From positions 480,728 through 544,727 of the forward strand of contig WBVU01000022.1 in NCBI GenBank assembly GCA_009192285.1: DNA of 64,000 nucleotides. Reading direction: 5' to 3'. Position 1 is the stretch's first letter, and each line of letters starts with the position of its first letter. The translations under genes and the position numbers were made by a program. The notes below the pieces were generated by a model, which was not told the DNA's origin, did no database searches, and was given only the letters and a program-made list of their open reading frames with translations. The DNA comes from Morchella semilibera (lineage: Eukaryota; Ascomycota; Pezizomycetes; Pezizales; Morchellaceae). Positions 25,771 to 35,285 of the stretch are shown one piece after another.

Positions 25771-28521
25771 ATGGCTCTTCGTCTGCGTCTGCTGTTCATC
25801 TCTCCCCGTATCGCCGTTATCGCCCGCACTACTACTAGTACTAGGCCCCCCCTCTACGGAACCACACAAGCCCTACACGCGAAAGGATATAGCTCTGCCT
25901 CATCCCAGGCCTTGGATGCTGATACCGAGGGCGATGATCAAGTTCTGGAGGTTCTTCCCCCCCCCCACTCTCTTCTGCTCTGACTGACGCCGCACAGCAA
26001 TCTCTGACTGACACTGCGCAGCAATACCCACTCACCTCGGCCGCTGCGCGAACGATACTACACGAACGGTTCGGTCATAGGTCCTTCCGCCCCTACCAGG
26101 AAGAGGTCATAGCGAGGCTGCTGCATGGCGGGAGCGCCATTGCGGTGTTCCCCACGGGCGCGGGAAAGAGCTTGATCTTTCAGGTTGCGGCGTTGGCGTT
26201 CGGGGAGGGGGTCACGGTGGTGGTGGCGCCCTTGGTGGCGCTCATAAAGGTTGGTTTGCGGCCATATGAGGCGGCGTAGATGGCTAACGCCAGGTTCAGG
26301 ACCAAGTACAGGCCATGCAGCGGCTGGGAATCAGTGCCGCCGCCATAGATAGCACAATGGCGCCCGACGAGGTGCGAAGGGTGTTTGACCGGGTGCGGCG
26401 TGACGAGGTGCGCTTGCTGTATGTATGTCCCTCCTCTGCTCTTCTTCTCCTCTCCTTCCCCTCCCTCACTGGCTCATCGATATCAAACATAGTTATGTCG
26501 CCCCCGAGCGTCTCAGCAATGCCGCCTTTGTCGGGCTCCTGGCCGGCGAAGGCGGAAAGGGGAAGGGAAGGGTGAAGGTGAGGCTGGTGGCCGTGGACGA
26601 GGCGCATTGCGTGTACGAGTGGGGAAACTCGTTCCGCCCAGAGTATTTACGGTGTGAGTGTTGTGCTTCTCTTTATCATCTATGAGAGACTGATGAGAGC
26701 AGTGGCGCGCTTCATAAAGGAATGTAAGGCGGAGAGGGTCCTATGCGTTACTGCGACTGTGAGTGCCTGAATTCCTTCCATGTGCGGTGCGGTGCGGGTG
26801 TCAATGATCAATGTGCTGATTTTTTTTACCGTGAGAATAGGCGACGCCGGAGGTGACGGAGAGAATTTCAAGCGCGTTTGGGATCCCAGCAGATGGCATG
26901 TTTAGGACGGGGATTTACCGCCCAAAGTATCTACCCTCTGCCTATGTTTAATCTTGTCATGGTCAAAGTCGTTTCTAATTAGTTTGTAAGCCTGCGGCTC
27001 TTGGCCCAGTCGTTCAGGCGGAATGCCGAACGGTTTGATTGTCTCGTAGAGTTTCTGCGGCAGCATCGGGGGCCGGGGATTGTCTATGTGCTGAAGCGGT
27101 CGGTGTGTACTCCCATTATATTGTGCAACTGCGTAGATAGATAGGAGAAGGCTGATATAAAGCGGGAATCGAGTTATCTAGATAGCAGAGAGCCTTGCAG
27201 AGCGACTGGTCAGTGAGGAGTTCGACGCGATGCCATATCATGCGGGCCTCGATATCGAGGTCCGTAGCGCCGCGCAGGAGCGCTTCATGGAGGGGAAGGA
27301 TGTAATCGTACGTACCTCTATTAGATGAACCCGGCCTAGAGGGAGGCTAACTAGAGTACACACATGCGTGGTGCAGATTGTAGCAACTATCGCATTCGGC
27401 CTCGGTATCAATAAACCGGATATCCGTAAAATCGTGCACTACGGCCCTCCGCTCTCGCTCGAGAATTATGCGTACTTTCCCCCAATTCCTGCCTCTCATG
27501 TCGGCACACTAACACCCAGCAGTCAAGAAATCGGCCGTGCCGGCCGTGATGGCCTTCCCAGTAAATGTATAATTCTCACCGCCCCCCCAGACATTCCCAC
27601 CCACGACTTCCTCACCCTGTCCCCTCCCGGCGGGCTCGCGCCCACAAGGTCTGGCGTGCGCCGTGTCGCCCGCCACCTCATATCTGAATTATCCATCTCC
27701 CCGGGAGAGACCGCTACCATTCCGCTGCATGCGTATGGAAAGCTCCTCCTGGGCACGTATACCGAGAGAGGAAAGGCCAAGAAGAAGAAGAAGGGGAAGG
27801 GGAAGGAGAAGAAGGGGGGAAAGAAGAAGAAGGTGGAGGAGGAGGAGGAGGAGGAGGAGGGGAAAAAGAAAAAGTCGCTCCCGCAGACCCTCCGACTGAA
27901 CGCAGACTCGGCGGCGGCGGCGGAGGCCCTGCTGGTGCGCTTCGAGGTCGGTATCGGCGCGGGGTACGTCCGCGTGCTGCCGACGGCGTACGGGATCGTG
28001 ACGTACTACGGTCTGCCGGCGCTGCAGGAGCTCGCTGACAAGGGGGAGGATGATCTTGCCGCTGCGGTCGTCGCCGCGTCGGTGCAGGGCGAGGTGGACG
28101 GGATGTGGATGTTCCACCTGCGGGATGTGGAGGGTTCGCGGGAGGCGGTACTACGGCAGGTGCAGGCATGGGAGTATGAGGGGTTGGTGGACGTAGAGTG
28201 CTTGAGCGTCGCGCTGCGGTACGAGCTGGTGCGTGAGCTGCCGGGGGGCCGCGAGGGGGTTAAGGCGCTTGTGGGGGCTTGTGGGGGGGCGTGGTGGAGG
28301 GCGCGAAGAGGGGGGCGCAGAGGAGGGAGGCGGTGAAGGCGTTGGTGGAGGGGAAGGCGGGGTGCTTTGTGGAGGTGTTGGAGAGACACTTTGGGGAGAT
28401 GGAGGGGGTGGGCACCGAGAGAGAGTGCGGGTGCTGTCAGTGGTGCTTGGACAGGGGGAGGGGGAGTGGGAGGGGGAGGGGGGAAGAGGCAAAGGCGCGG
28501 AGGGCGAGAGTGCCGAGATAG
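25771..28521 (+). CDS. RecQ-family ATP-dependent DNA helicase
   Basis: Eleven predicted exons (25771-25950, 25998-26249, 26300-26418, 26493-26653, 26703-26758, 26841-26926, 26991-27102, 27191-27307, 27377-27471, 27523-28258 and 28309-28521), giving 708 residues. RecQ enzymes unwind DNA 3'-5' in repair and recombination. Motif 0 is FRPYQEEVI (90-98), Walker A TGAGKS with Lys117, then [24 protein letters not shown] (219-223), RPNLRL and motif [12 protein letters not shown] (394-403). A zinc site of Cys657, Cys678, Cys681 and Cys684 closes the protein. Residues about 477-512 are an unusual run of Lys and Glu. The first 45 residues are rich in Arg/Ser/Thr and could be a mitochondrial presequence (inference). 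Least certain are the acceptor before exon 8 (GAG) and the last intron in a G-rich tract (28259-28308), which could instead be a frameshift. Helicase motifs are intact. Confidence 0.85.
27774..27880 (+). repeat. AAG/GAG low-complexity tract inside helicase exon
   Basis: A purine-only tract of AAG, GGG and GAG triplets codes for the Lys-rich then Glu-rich insertion of the RecQ helicase. It is in frame, lies after the ATPase core and before the zinc-binding cysteines, and is probably an expanded trinucleotide repeat. Confidence 0.7.
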
Positions 28522-30353
28522 GATTGATGGATAATATTCAAGTGTATATTAGCTATAAGTTCCTTTTCTTCCCTCCTTCTGACTTTACTCCCCCATACGT
28601 GCACCTCTACCATACATGTAACATAAAAAAGAAACCATAACCGCGTCTACAATCACTACACTTTTACAGTAGTCCGAACGAACATACAGTGGTCTGAGTC
28701 AGTCAATGATTGCTAGTACCGCTTTGTAGCCTCGTGGTGTGTGGGGGAGGGGTATAGTGCGGTGCGGTGTGGGCCTGGGAGGTCGCGGCGGGGGCGGGGC
28801 GGGGCGGGAGAGTGCCAAGAACCACCACCACCGCCGCTGCCGCCGGGGCAATTGCCCGCATTCAAAGACTTGGCACCCTCGGGACTGACGCTCTTTCTGC
28901 CCTGTAGACTATACTAGAATTACTCTACGGGGTCGGTATACATACATGTATACCCCCGCTAAGGATATCCTTATATAGCGGCGGACCATCCTTGGGGGGG
29001 GCAGGCTGTATGTATGTATAGCTGGCGTCCACTGGGGGGGGGGGGTAAAGGTGGGGACGTACGTACGGTATAGACGGTAATGCTGTATGTGTAGCTATAT
29101 AGCTGTGTGGGGCTGCTTGGGAGCTGTCTGTCTAGCAGGTGGGGGTGGGGTATTGTGGACGGGTGGGTAGAGGTATATTATTGATATTGTTGGTTGTCAA
29201 AAATAACCGGAAATCTTCGTTGCAACCAAAATTTGTATGAGGATGCAACTTCAACAATCGCCTTCCACCACAACCATAAGAGAAATAAGACAAGGGATTT
29301 CAATTCTATGATCCTCAATAGTTATATGGTCTAGGGTTTTAATACGGGCTCAAGCGTTGTACGTTCAAAATTTGGTTGTTGTAGGCTATTTGCTTGGTTG
29401 CAAGGCTGATTTCCGGTTATTTTTGGCACCCCACAATAAGTAGGTGGATAGATGCACATATTATAGGCATCTGGTTCATTCCCCGTTAGTACAGTCCAAT
29501 CGCCCTATAAGGGTTTTACAAGGGTGGTTAATCGCTTTATAAAGGTATGGGTTCTCGGGCTAAAATAACATAACTCTCCCTGTATATATAAGGGTACGAC
29601 TTCGCTGTAGGGGCAAAACTCGAATGGTCGGGGTCCCTCCCTAGTGGTGGCCGGGTGGTCCCCTGGGACTATTTCGGGGGTAGTTAACTAAGGTCTAGTC
29701 TGAGTTTCTTGGGTGTCGGTCTTTGCGGGAGGGGGCACTACGGATGGTTCGAGTGGGCATCTGGGGGGTCGTTTTTGGGTTCGTGTCCCCTAGTTGCCTA
29801 TTCTATAGCTAGTGATTGATCCGTTAAATGTAACAAGCGGAAATGATCGATGCTAGTTAGTTCTCGCGGGGGTCGGCCGTTCTGGTCATGCCATTGCTAT
29901 CAGGACACGGTAGGTTTCTGTTACCTAGTTTAAGTAATTCTCAGTACATCCTATAAAGTACCAACTAAAAGATCAAGGCTGGAATGCATCTCGACATCAG
30001 ACAATATTATGGTCGAAGTCTGCCTTTGCCAAGAGTTGTGAATAATCAGCTACATGTACCTACTACTAGTTAATAAGTAAGACAATCTAGAGTCTCGTCA
30101 GTACTTCTCTACCACATAAGCCATATGCATAGATCAGCAAAGTCATTTCTCAGCAGAGTGCAGATAACCAGAGCCTTGAAATCGAGTGAGAGGTGGTGAG
30201 TAAATATATAATTAATTGATTCCACGCATGTAGGAATATTGATAGGTGGCCCTTGGCGCCAAGGAATCAGGCTTGCGGGGTATTAGCTATTAGGGACAAA
30301 TACTCCTTATATACGAGAACAACTCCTTCTAGCTTACACCAAGAAACTCAGCC
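28522..30353. other. Intergenic region upstream of HeLo-like/ankyrin gene
   Basis: No gene is supported. The stretch holds a guanine run near 29033-29045, GC-rich CACC/GCC repeats near 28820-28850 and one terminal-inverted-repeat element at 29195-29428, listed separately. A TATATA element sits near 30307, about 45 bp before the next start codon. Confidence 0.5.
29195..29428. mobile_element. MITE-like element with 21-bp terminal inverted repeats
   Basis: The left end at 29195-29215 (TGTCAAAAATAACCGGAAATC) is the reverse complement of the right end at 29408-29428 with one mismatch. Inside, a second inverted pair, TTGCAACCAAAATTTG against CAAAATTTGGTTG, extends the symmetry. The element is 234 bp and non-coding. 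No obvious target-site duplication was seen. Confidence 0.65.
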
Positions 30354-32418
30354 ATGGATCCTCTTTCAGTTTCAGCATCTATTGTTGGCCTACTAGTTGC
30401 TGCTGGCAAGATTACTAGCATTGTGTTAGGACTTGGGGATGCCGACGAGCTCGCTGGAGAAATTGGCGCTGAGGTTAAAGACTTTGAGTTGGTAATATAT
30501 CGTCTGCAAAACTTTGTCAGCCATTCATCGATGCGCGACCTTCCCCATGCGTCAATGGTTGACCTGGAGCAAGTAGTTACTATCCTGACTAGCTCCGTAA
30601 TTACCTTCTCAGAACTCGAGAGAGAGCTCGATCGATCCAAAGCCTCCCCCAAATTAACCGCCTTGAGGTGGGCAGTGTCATTGTCAACAAAATCAAACCT
30701 ACGCGCCCTACTGAAGCAGCTTCAAAACCAGAAATCATCTCTACTTATGATCTTTTCCATCTTGACATGGTAAGTTGCTTGGTTTTAGTGGCAAATCTTT
30801 TTTTTATATATATATATAACTTACATGTAATTCCCCTCGCTTCCTGTTAATCGGAAAGCCAGAAAAACAAGGATGGTGTCGGAATCACATATAGAGAGAG
30901 ATCTGTGATCAATTAATGGCAGAGTAGCCGCTTAATGCAAAATTGTCAACTATAGTGCTAACTGATCTTGTATCTTTGGTTAGTAATTTACACTCAGACG
31001 CCATGAGTGTCGTGCGACAGCTACAAAAGACTACAGAAAAACTACATGCGACCAATCTACAGATGCTCCGAGGGCTAGAGAGAATATCTCCCTTGGAATT
31101 ACTCCCGACAGACGCTGCCAGCATATCCGGGAGCATAAGAAGTGTTAGGTCCATGTTATCACTAGCAAGCTTTGAAGAGACGCTAGCCCAATCGCGTTTA
31201 TACAGTCGTTTGCTCCACAAGAATCAGCAGGCTTCTCTTGACGGGCACATACGTCGAGGATGGTCTGTTCTCTCTGGCATTAGTCTTTCTGAGGTCTCCA
31301 ACATGGCAATCTATAATTTAAACATAACACCACAAATCGTCTACAACCCGGAGCACTACGTCACCAAACCGATCGACGTGTGCGGTGACCTGCGGCGCTT
31401 ATCTTATCGGTGGCCGGATCATGTTGAGATGCACAATTTCATAAAATTTACAATCGCTGGCCTCGCCGCCGATGGGTTTCTTGGAGGTACAGCGCCCGAT
31501 GGCCTAGCAAATATGGTAGCCTTAGATCACCTTTACACGATGATGAATAGAGCCTATAGCCCATACCGCCTGCATGATTATATAATAAATTCACTTCTGG
31601 CGACGAACTTTGGTGACGAGGTCATAGGCTCATTTCTGAAACTATCGCTATACATTGCCTGCATGGAATCTTGGGTTGATATCGTCGAGCTGCTTCTAGA
31701 TAAGAGGGTCGATATCAAGTGGGAGGATTCGCAAGGCTGGACCCCTCTTATGATCGCAGTACTAGCGGGTGGGGTGTACTGGTACGAGCGCGCTCGAGTC
31801 GACATCGTGCGCCTTCTTCTGGACCAAGGTGCAGACATAGACGCTTCAGATAAAATGGGACGTACAGCACTTCTTATAGCTACGGAGCTCGGCCATATGG
31901 AGTGCATTAAAATCCTGTTGGAACGTGGCGCCAGTATCAGAGCAAAGGATTCTACAGGGAGATCAGTTCTTCACGTGTGGCTATCTATGAAAACTGGTGT
32001 GGCTGATATTGGTGAGGTTTTGATTAGTCACGGGGCTTTGATAGAAGCAAGGGATAACCAAGGGCGTACGCCGCTGATGATTGGCGTGATGGATCCTTAC
32101 ATGCTTGCCTTGGGGTACAAAACCTGGGAGCTACTTTTTCATGACGCGAGCATCAACCTAGCCGATCAGGATGGAAATACGGTACTTCATCTTTTACTTA
32201 TCCATAATCTTCCAAAGAAAAAAGACGATTGGCGACATGAACTGCTTGAGAAGCTTCTATCCGGACATGCCAAGACAGATTTGAAGAACCACGAGGGCAA
32301 GACGGCTGTACAACTTTGCATCGAGCGCGGCATCGAGCTCCCAGTGAGCACGCCGGGTTCCCTCTGCCAGGTGTTGGCGAAAGCACCCAGACTGATATTA
32401 GAACATAGCGAGCTTTAG
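30354..32418 (+). CDS. HeLo-like N-terminal domain / ankyrin-repeat protein, no NTPase
   Basis: Predicted exons are 30354-30769 and 30984-32418, giving 616 residues. The 214-bp intron starts GTAAGT and ends TTAG; this acceptor is the one I found that restores the frame with donor phase 2. Residues 1 to about 140 match the fungal HeLo-like N-terminal domain of STAND proteins, beginning MDPLSVSASIVGLLVAAGKI and ending with the conserved KSSLLMIFSILTC segment. Residues about 140-355 are a helical linker I do not recognise. From about 355 there are six to seven ankyrin repeats, including GWTPLMIAVLAGG, GRTALLIATELGH, GRSVLHVWLS and GRTPLMIGV. No P-loop or NACHT motif lies between the two parts. 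In NLR-type proteins HeLo-like domains are membrane-acting effectors in heterokaryon incompatibility or cell death; that role here is inference. The gene lies about 10 kb from a NACHT-ankyrin NLR. Confidence 0.8.
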
Positions 32419-33896
32419 AAGCCTTTTACGGTTGGGATTTTGGGGTACTCATATCAGGTGGATCGATATGTAATCATGGTTATTGGGCGTTAGTGTTTTC
32501 CGTTTGAATTTACATTTCGCACGATTTTCTTTTATCAGATTGGAGGCGATCCTATGTACCTGCGTATATCTAGTTACCGTGAGATTTTTTTTTTCTTTTT
32601 TTTCTTTTGCTTCGAGTACATGTATCTCGTCTATTACCGAGTTAAGTATTTTGTAATTTTGGGTTTTCTGTCGTGAGTAAAATACCCACTTGATGAATGG
32701 ATAACTCAATCAATTTTTGCTTAGGCCACAAACAGTTTAATGGAATCCGGTGCCATATTGATATGACATTGAAAAGTGGTATTATCGAGTTAATTAATGA
32801 TAAACTAGATCCGGATACTAGACCCATTATCGATATGTACCCTCTCCGAGGGTCCACATCCAGGGTCCACATCCGGGGTCTAGAAGTGCTTGGCTTGAAC
32901 TTAACCCCACCTGCACACGTAGTGGGTACTGATGAGTGACATCGGGTGATTCTTGGCTTGGATTACTAAATCGCCGCTCAGACCGCTCGCCAAGTACAGC
33001 CTCTGGTAGAATTATTAGGGTTTAGGTGGCTGGCCTAGCCAACTAATAGGAATCTTACCGCATTTCTACATACAATATTTCTACCAGAGGCTGTATTACA
33101 TAGATACCCACATGCCAGCTAGCGCTACAGCTACACCTTACTACTCTATAAGAAACCTCGCTATCCCTTAAGCTGTCAGTATGTGCTGACTCCCAGAAAA
33201 AAGCAAAGAGAGGTGGCCTTTGCTAGCAGATCTTGTTATCTCTATCAAATGATTGATCTCCCCTACAAATTCTAACCCGCTACTATGGGGGTCAGCATAT
33301 ATCGACAACTTGAGGGGTAAGAAACTTTGCGCCTATAAGAAACCCTTTCAATAAGAAATGACACACAGGGCATATACTGTGAATCGTGCATCAAGATCCT
33401 ACTGGTTATAAGAAACGGAAACTGGCCTCCGCCCTAGCTGGCGTTTCTTATAGTAAGGTCCAACTGTATACAGATCGCCCCATCTTTCAAGCCTCCCTTC
33501 ACGGCGCTGCATGTAGGTACTCTTGATACTCGTAAACCATCATATTCCAGTACACATTAGATGAGTATATACTTATATACTAAAGTACATGTAGCTATAT
33601 TTCTTTTTCTTTTCGTAATCTAGCCTATTTTATATACGAAATCTCAACAAACCCACACGGGTAATTATGTACGCCTCCCCCCCAAACCGTTGAGCTCAAG
33701 ACAACTCATATACAAATTTTTCCTCTATAACCAAGTACCGAGGGGTGGGTCGCTAGGCCTAACAGTCTGTTTCGGGCTCCTGCGCATAATACGCATGGCT
33801 ATATATACACTCCCGTTAGCACCACCGCAGAGGAACAATTGAGCGGCACAAAAAAAAGGAATAAATAGAGGACTCACTGCATCAAATATCCATGAA
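32419..33896. other. Intergenic region with small inverted repeats
   Basis: No gene is supported. It contains an inverted-repeat element at 32995-33095 and four copies of TATAAGAAAC (near 33154, 33334, 33408 and, inverted, 33445). The last two form an 11-bp-arm hairpin at about 33408-33454. Confidence 0.5.
32995..33095. mobile_element. MITE-like element with 17-bp perfect inverted repeats
   Basis: TACAGCCTCTGGTAGAA at 32995-33011 is the exact reverse complement of 33079-33095. The element is 101 bp, non-coding, and starts and ends in TA, as expected for TA-inserting Tc1/mariner-type miniature elements. Confidence 0.65.
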
Positions 33897-35285
33897 TCAT
33901 CTTATCCTCGCCTGATTCAGCACCTGCGCACAGAAATCTTTGGCCTCAGTCTCCGTCATGCCCAACACCTCCGTAAACAGCTTCATTCCAAACGCCTCGG
34001 AACCGCTCTCGACGCTCAAAAGCAGGTACGCCCCGATCTCCTTCTGCTTCTTCTCGCGCGGCCACAGGCCAGTTGGGCATTTAATTATCTTGTGAGTGAT
34101 GTTTGTGAACCCTAACTCTCCAGGAGGGGTTCGAGCTTGGCAGCAAGCAGGAAGTCACGGCCTGGTGTTAGTATGGTGGGGACTAGGTAAAATGGTGGGG
34201 TAAGAGGTGTTACCAGTCTTTTCGGCAGAGCTAGACACATAGTCATAGAACTTCTAGTAGGGCATGTCGGGGGTAACAGTGTGGTCATCGCTGAAAAGTG
34301 CCATCTCATACTCTGTGATATGGACCCAACCACCGGGCTTACAGTGTCTAAACCCGCGTTTCATCAGTTCCGCGCTGACCGGAGGGCTTTGGGTAGTGAG
34401 GGATTGCCCACTTGAAACATTCATCAATCACGTGTCCCTAATTTCTGACACGCCCATAAGATTGCGGATGTGGACTAGGTCGAAATGGTCCTTTTGGAAT
34501 GTCCAACACAGCTCGACGTCATCAATCTGAAAGCTTACTTTTGGCGGGATCCAGGAAGGCTGGATAGGGCTGAGGTTCTGTTCGTTCGGTGGTTAAGTTT
34601 ACACAGGCTTGGAGGAAGGGTGGGAAGGGCACATACTCAGCTGCGTCAATGGCCCAGGTGCCGGTACCAGTGCCAATGTCGAGGATGTTTTGGGGGTTGG
34701 GGTCAATAGCGGCTAGATGCAGCTTGCCCTGGTGGAGGAGATTATAGACGTGGTGGATAATATTGAGACTAATACACCGGGTTAGTGCCGAGGAAATTAA
34801 AGGGGAATGATGATCGCGGGACGGACCGGTCTTGTTCTTTCTGAATTGTGTAAGTTCATTGCTCAAAGGTGAAAAGAGAGGGGGGGGGGCGTCGGGGGTG
34901 GGAGTAGTACCTCATCGTTGGGAAGTAGGTATTTCCTGATATTCCAAGATATAAGCGACCATCTCATATTATTTCTAGTAGATAGGCGGAGGCCCCTGTC
35001 ACTCACCCTGCCTTTGCGTGATACCGACGACCATTCTCGTATCGGTACCTAATAGACAACCATTAGTTTACTATAGAGCGAACTATCGGGGGTGGGGATA
35101 AATACTCATAGATTGACGAGCTCAGCGACTCAGTCGAGTATAAGCTCCTGTTGTGCGTTAATTGATACTGCTCTTTTGATCATGTCTTAAATGGGGACCC
35201 GGGATGGAGTTGAGCGAAGACTTACCCATCGGTTCCACTCCCGTACGTGGACGACTCCTCAGCATCACTCTGAGTCTGGAATTAA
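33897..35285 (-). pseudogene. LaeA/TAM-type SAM-dependent methyltransferase, decayed copy
   Basis: On the minus strand, in order, one can read: an acidic segment SDAEESSTYGSGTD (near 35.27 kb), SLYSTESLSSSIYE (near 35.13 kb), YRYENGRRYHAKAGKYLLPNDE (two exons, about 35.04 and 34.92 kb), the SAM-binding motif ILDIGTGTGTWAID (near 34.68 kb), LSPIQPSWIPPKVSFQIDDVE (near 34.55 kb), LVHIRNLMG, CKPGGWVHITEYE (near 34.31 kb) and the C-terminal KIIKCPTGLWPREKK to FTEVLG (33.96-34.08 kb). This is the full order of fungal LaeA-like methyltransferases. It is broken: a TAG replaces a codon near 34.26 kb (after TPDMPY), the frame slips near 34.12 kb (after LEPLLES), and the joins near 34.8 and 34.6 kb do not hold frame. 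The 5' introns still look intact, suggesting fairly recent decay. The start codon was not found. Confidence 0.8.

Noticed and set aside
28006-28492. Proline-rich minus-strand frames
   Set aside because: They are shadows of the GC-rich helicase exons on the plus strand.
34522-34866. Intact 114-residue methyltransferase ORF
   Set aside because: It contains only the SAM-binding block; its N-terminal part lies in what is intron sequence in homologues, and the rest of the gene is broken.
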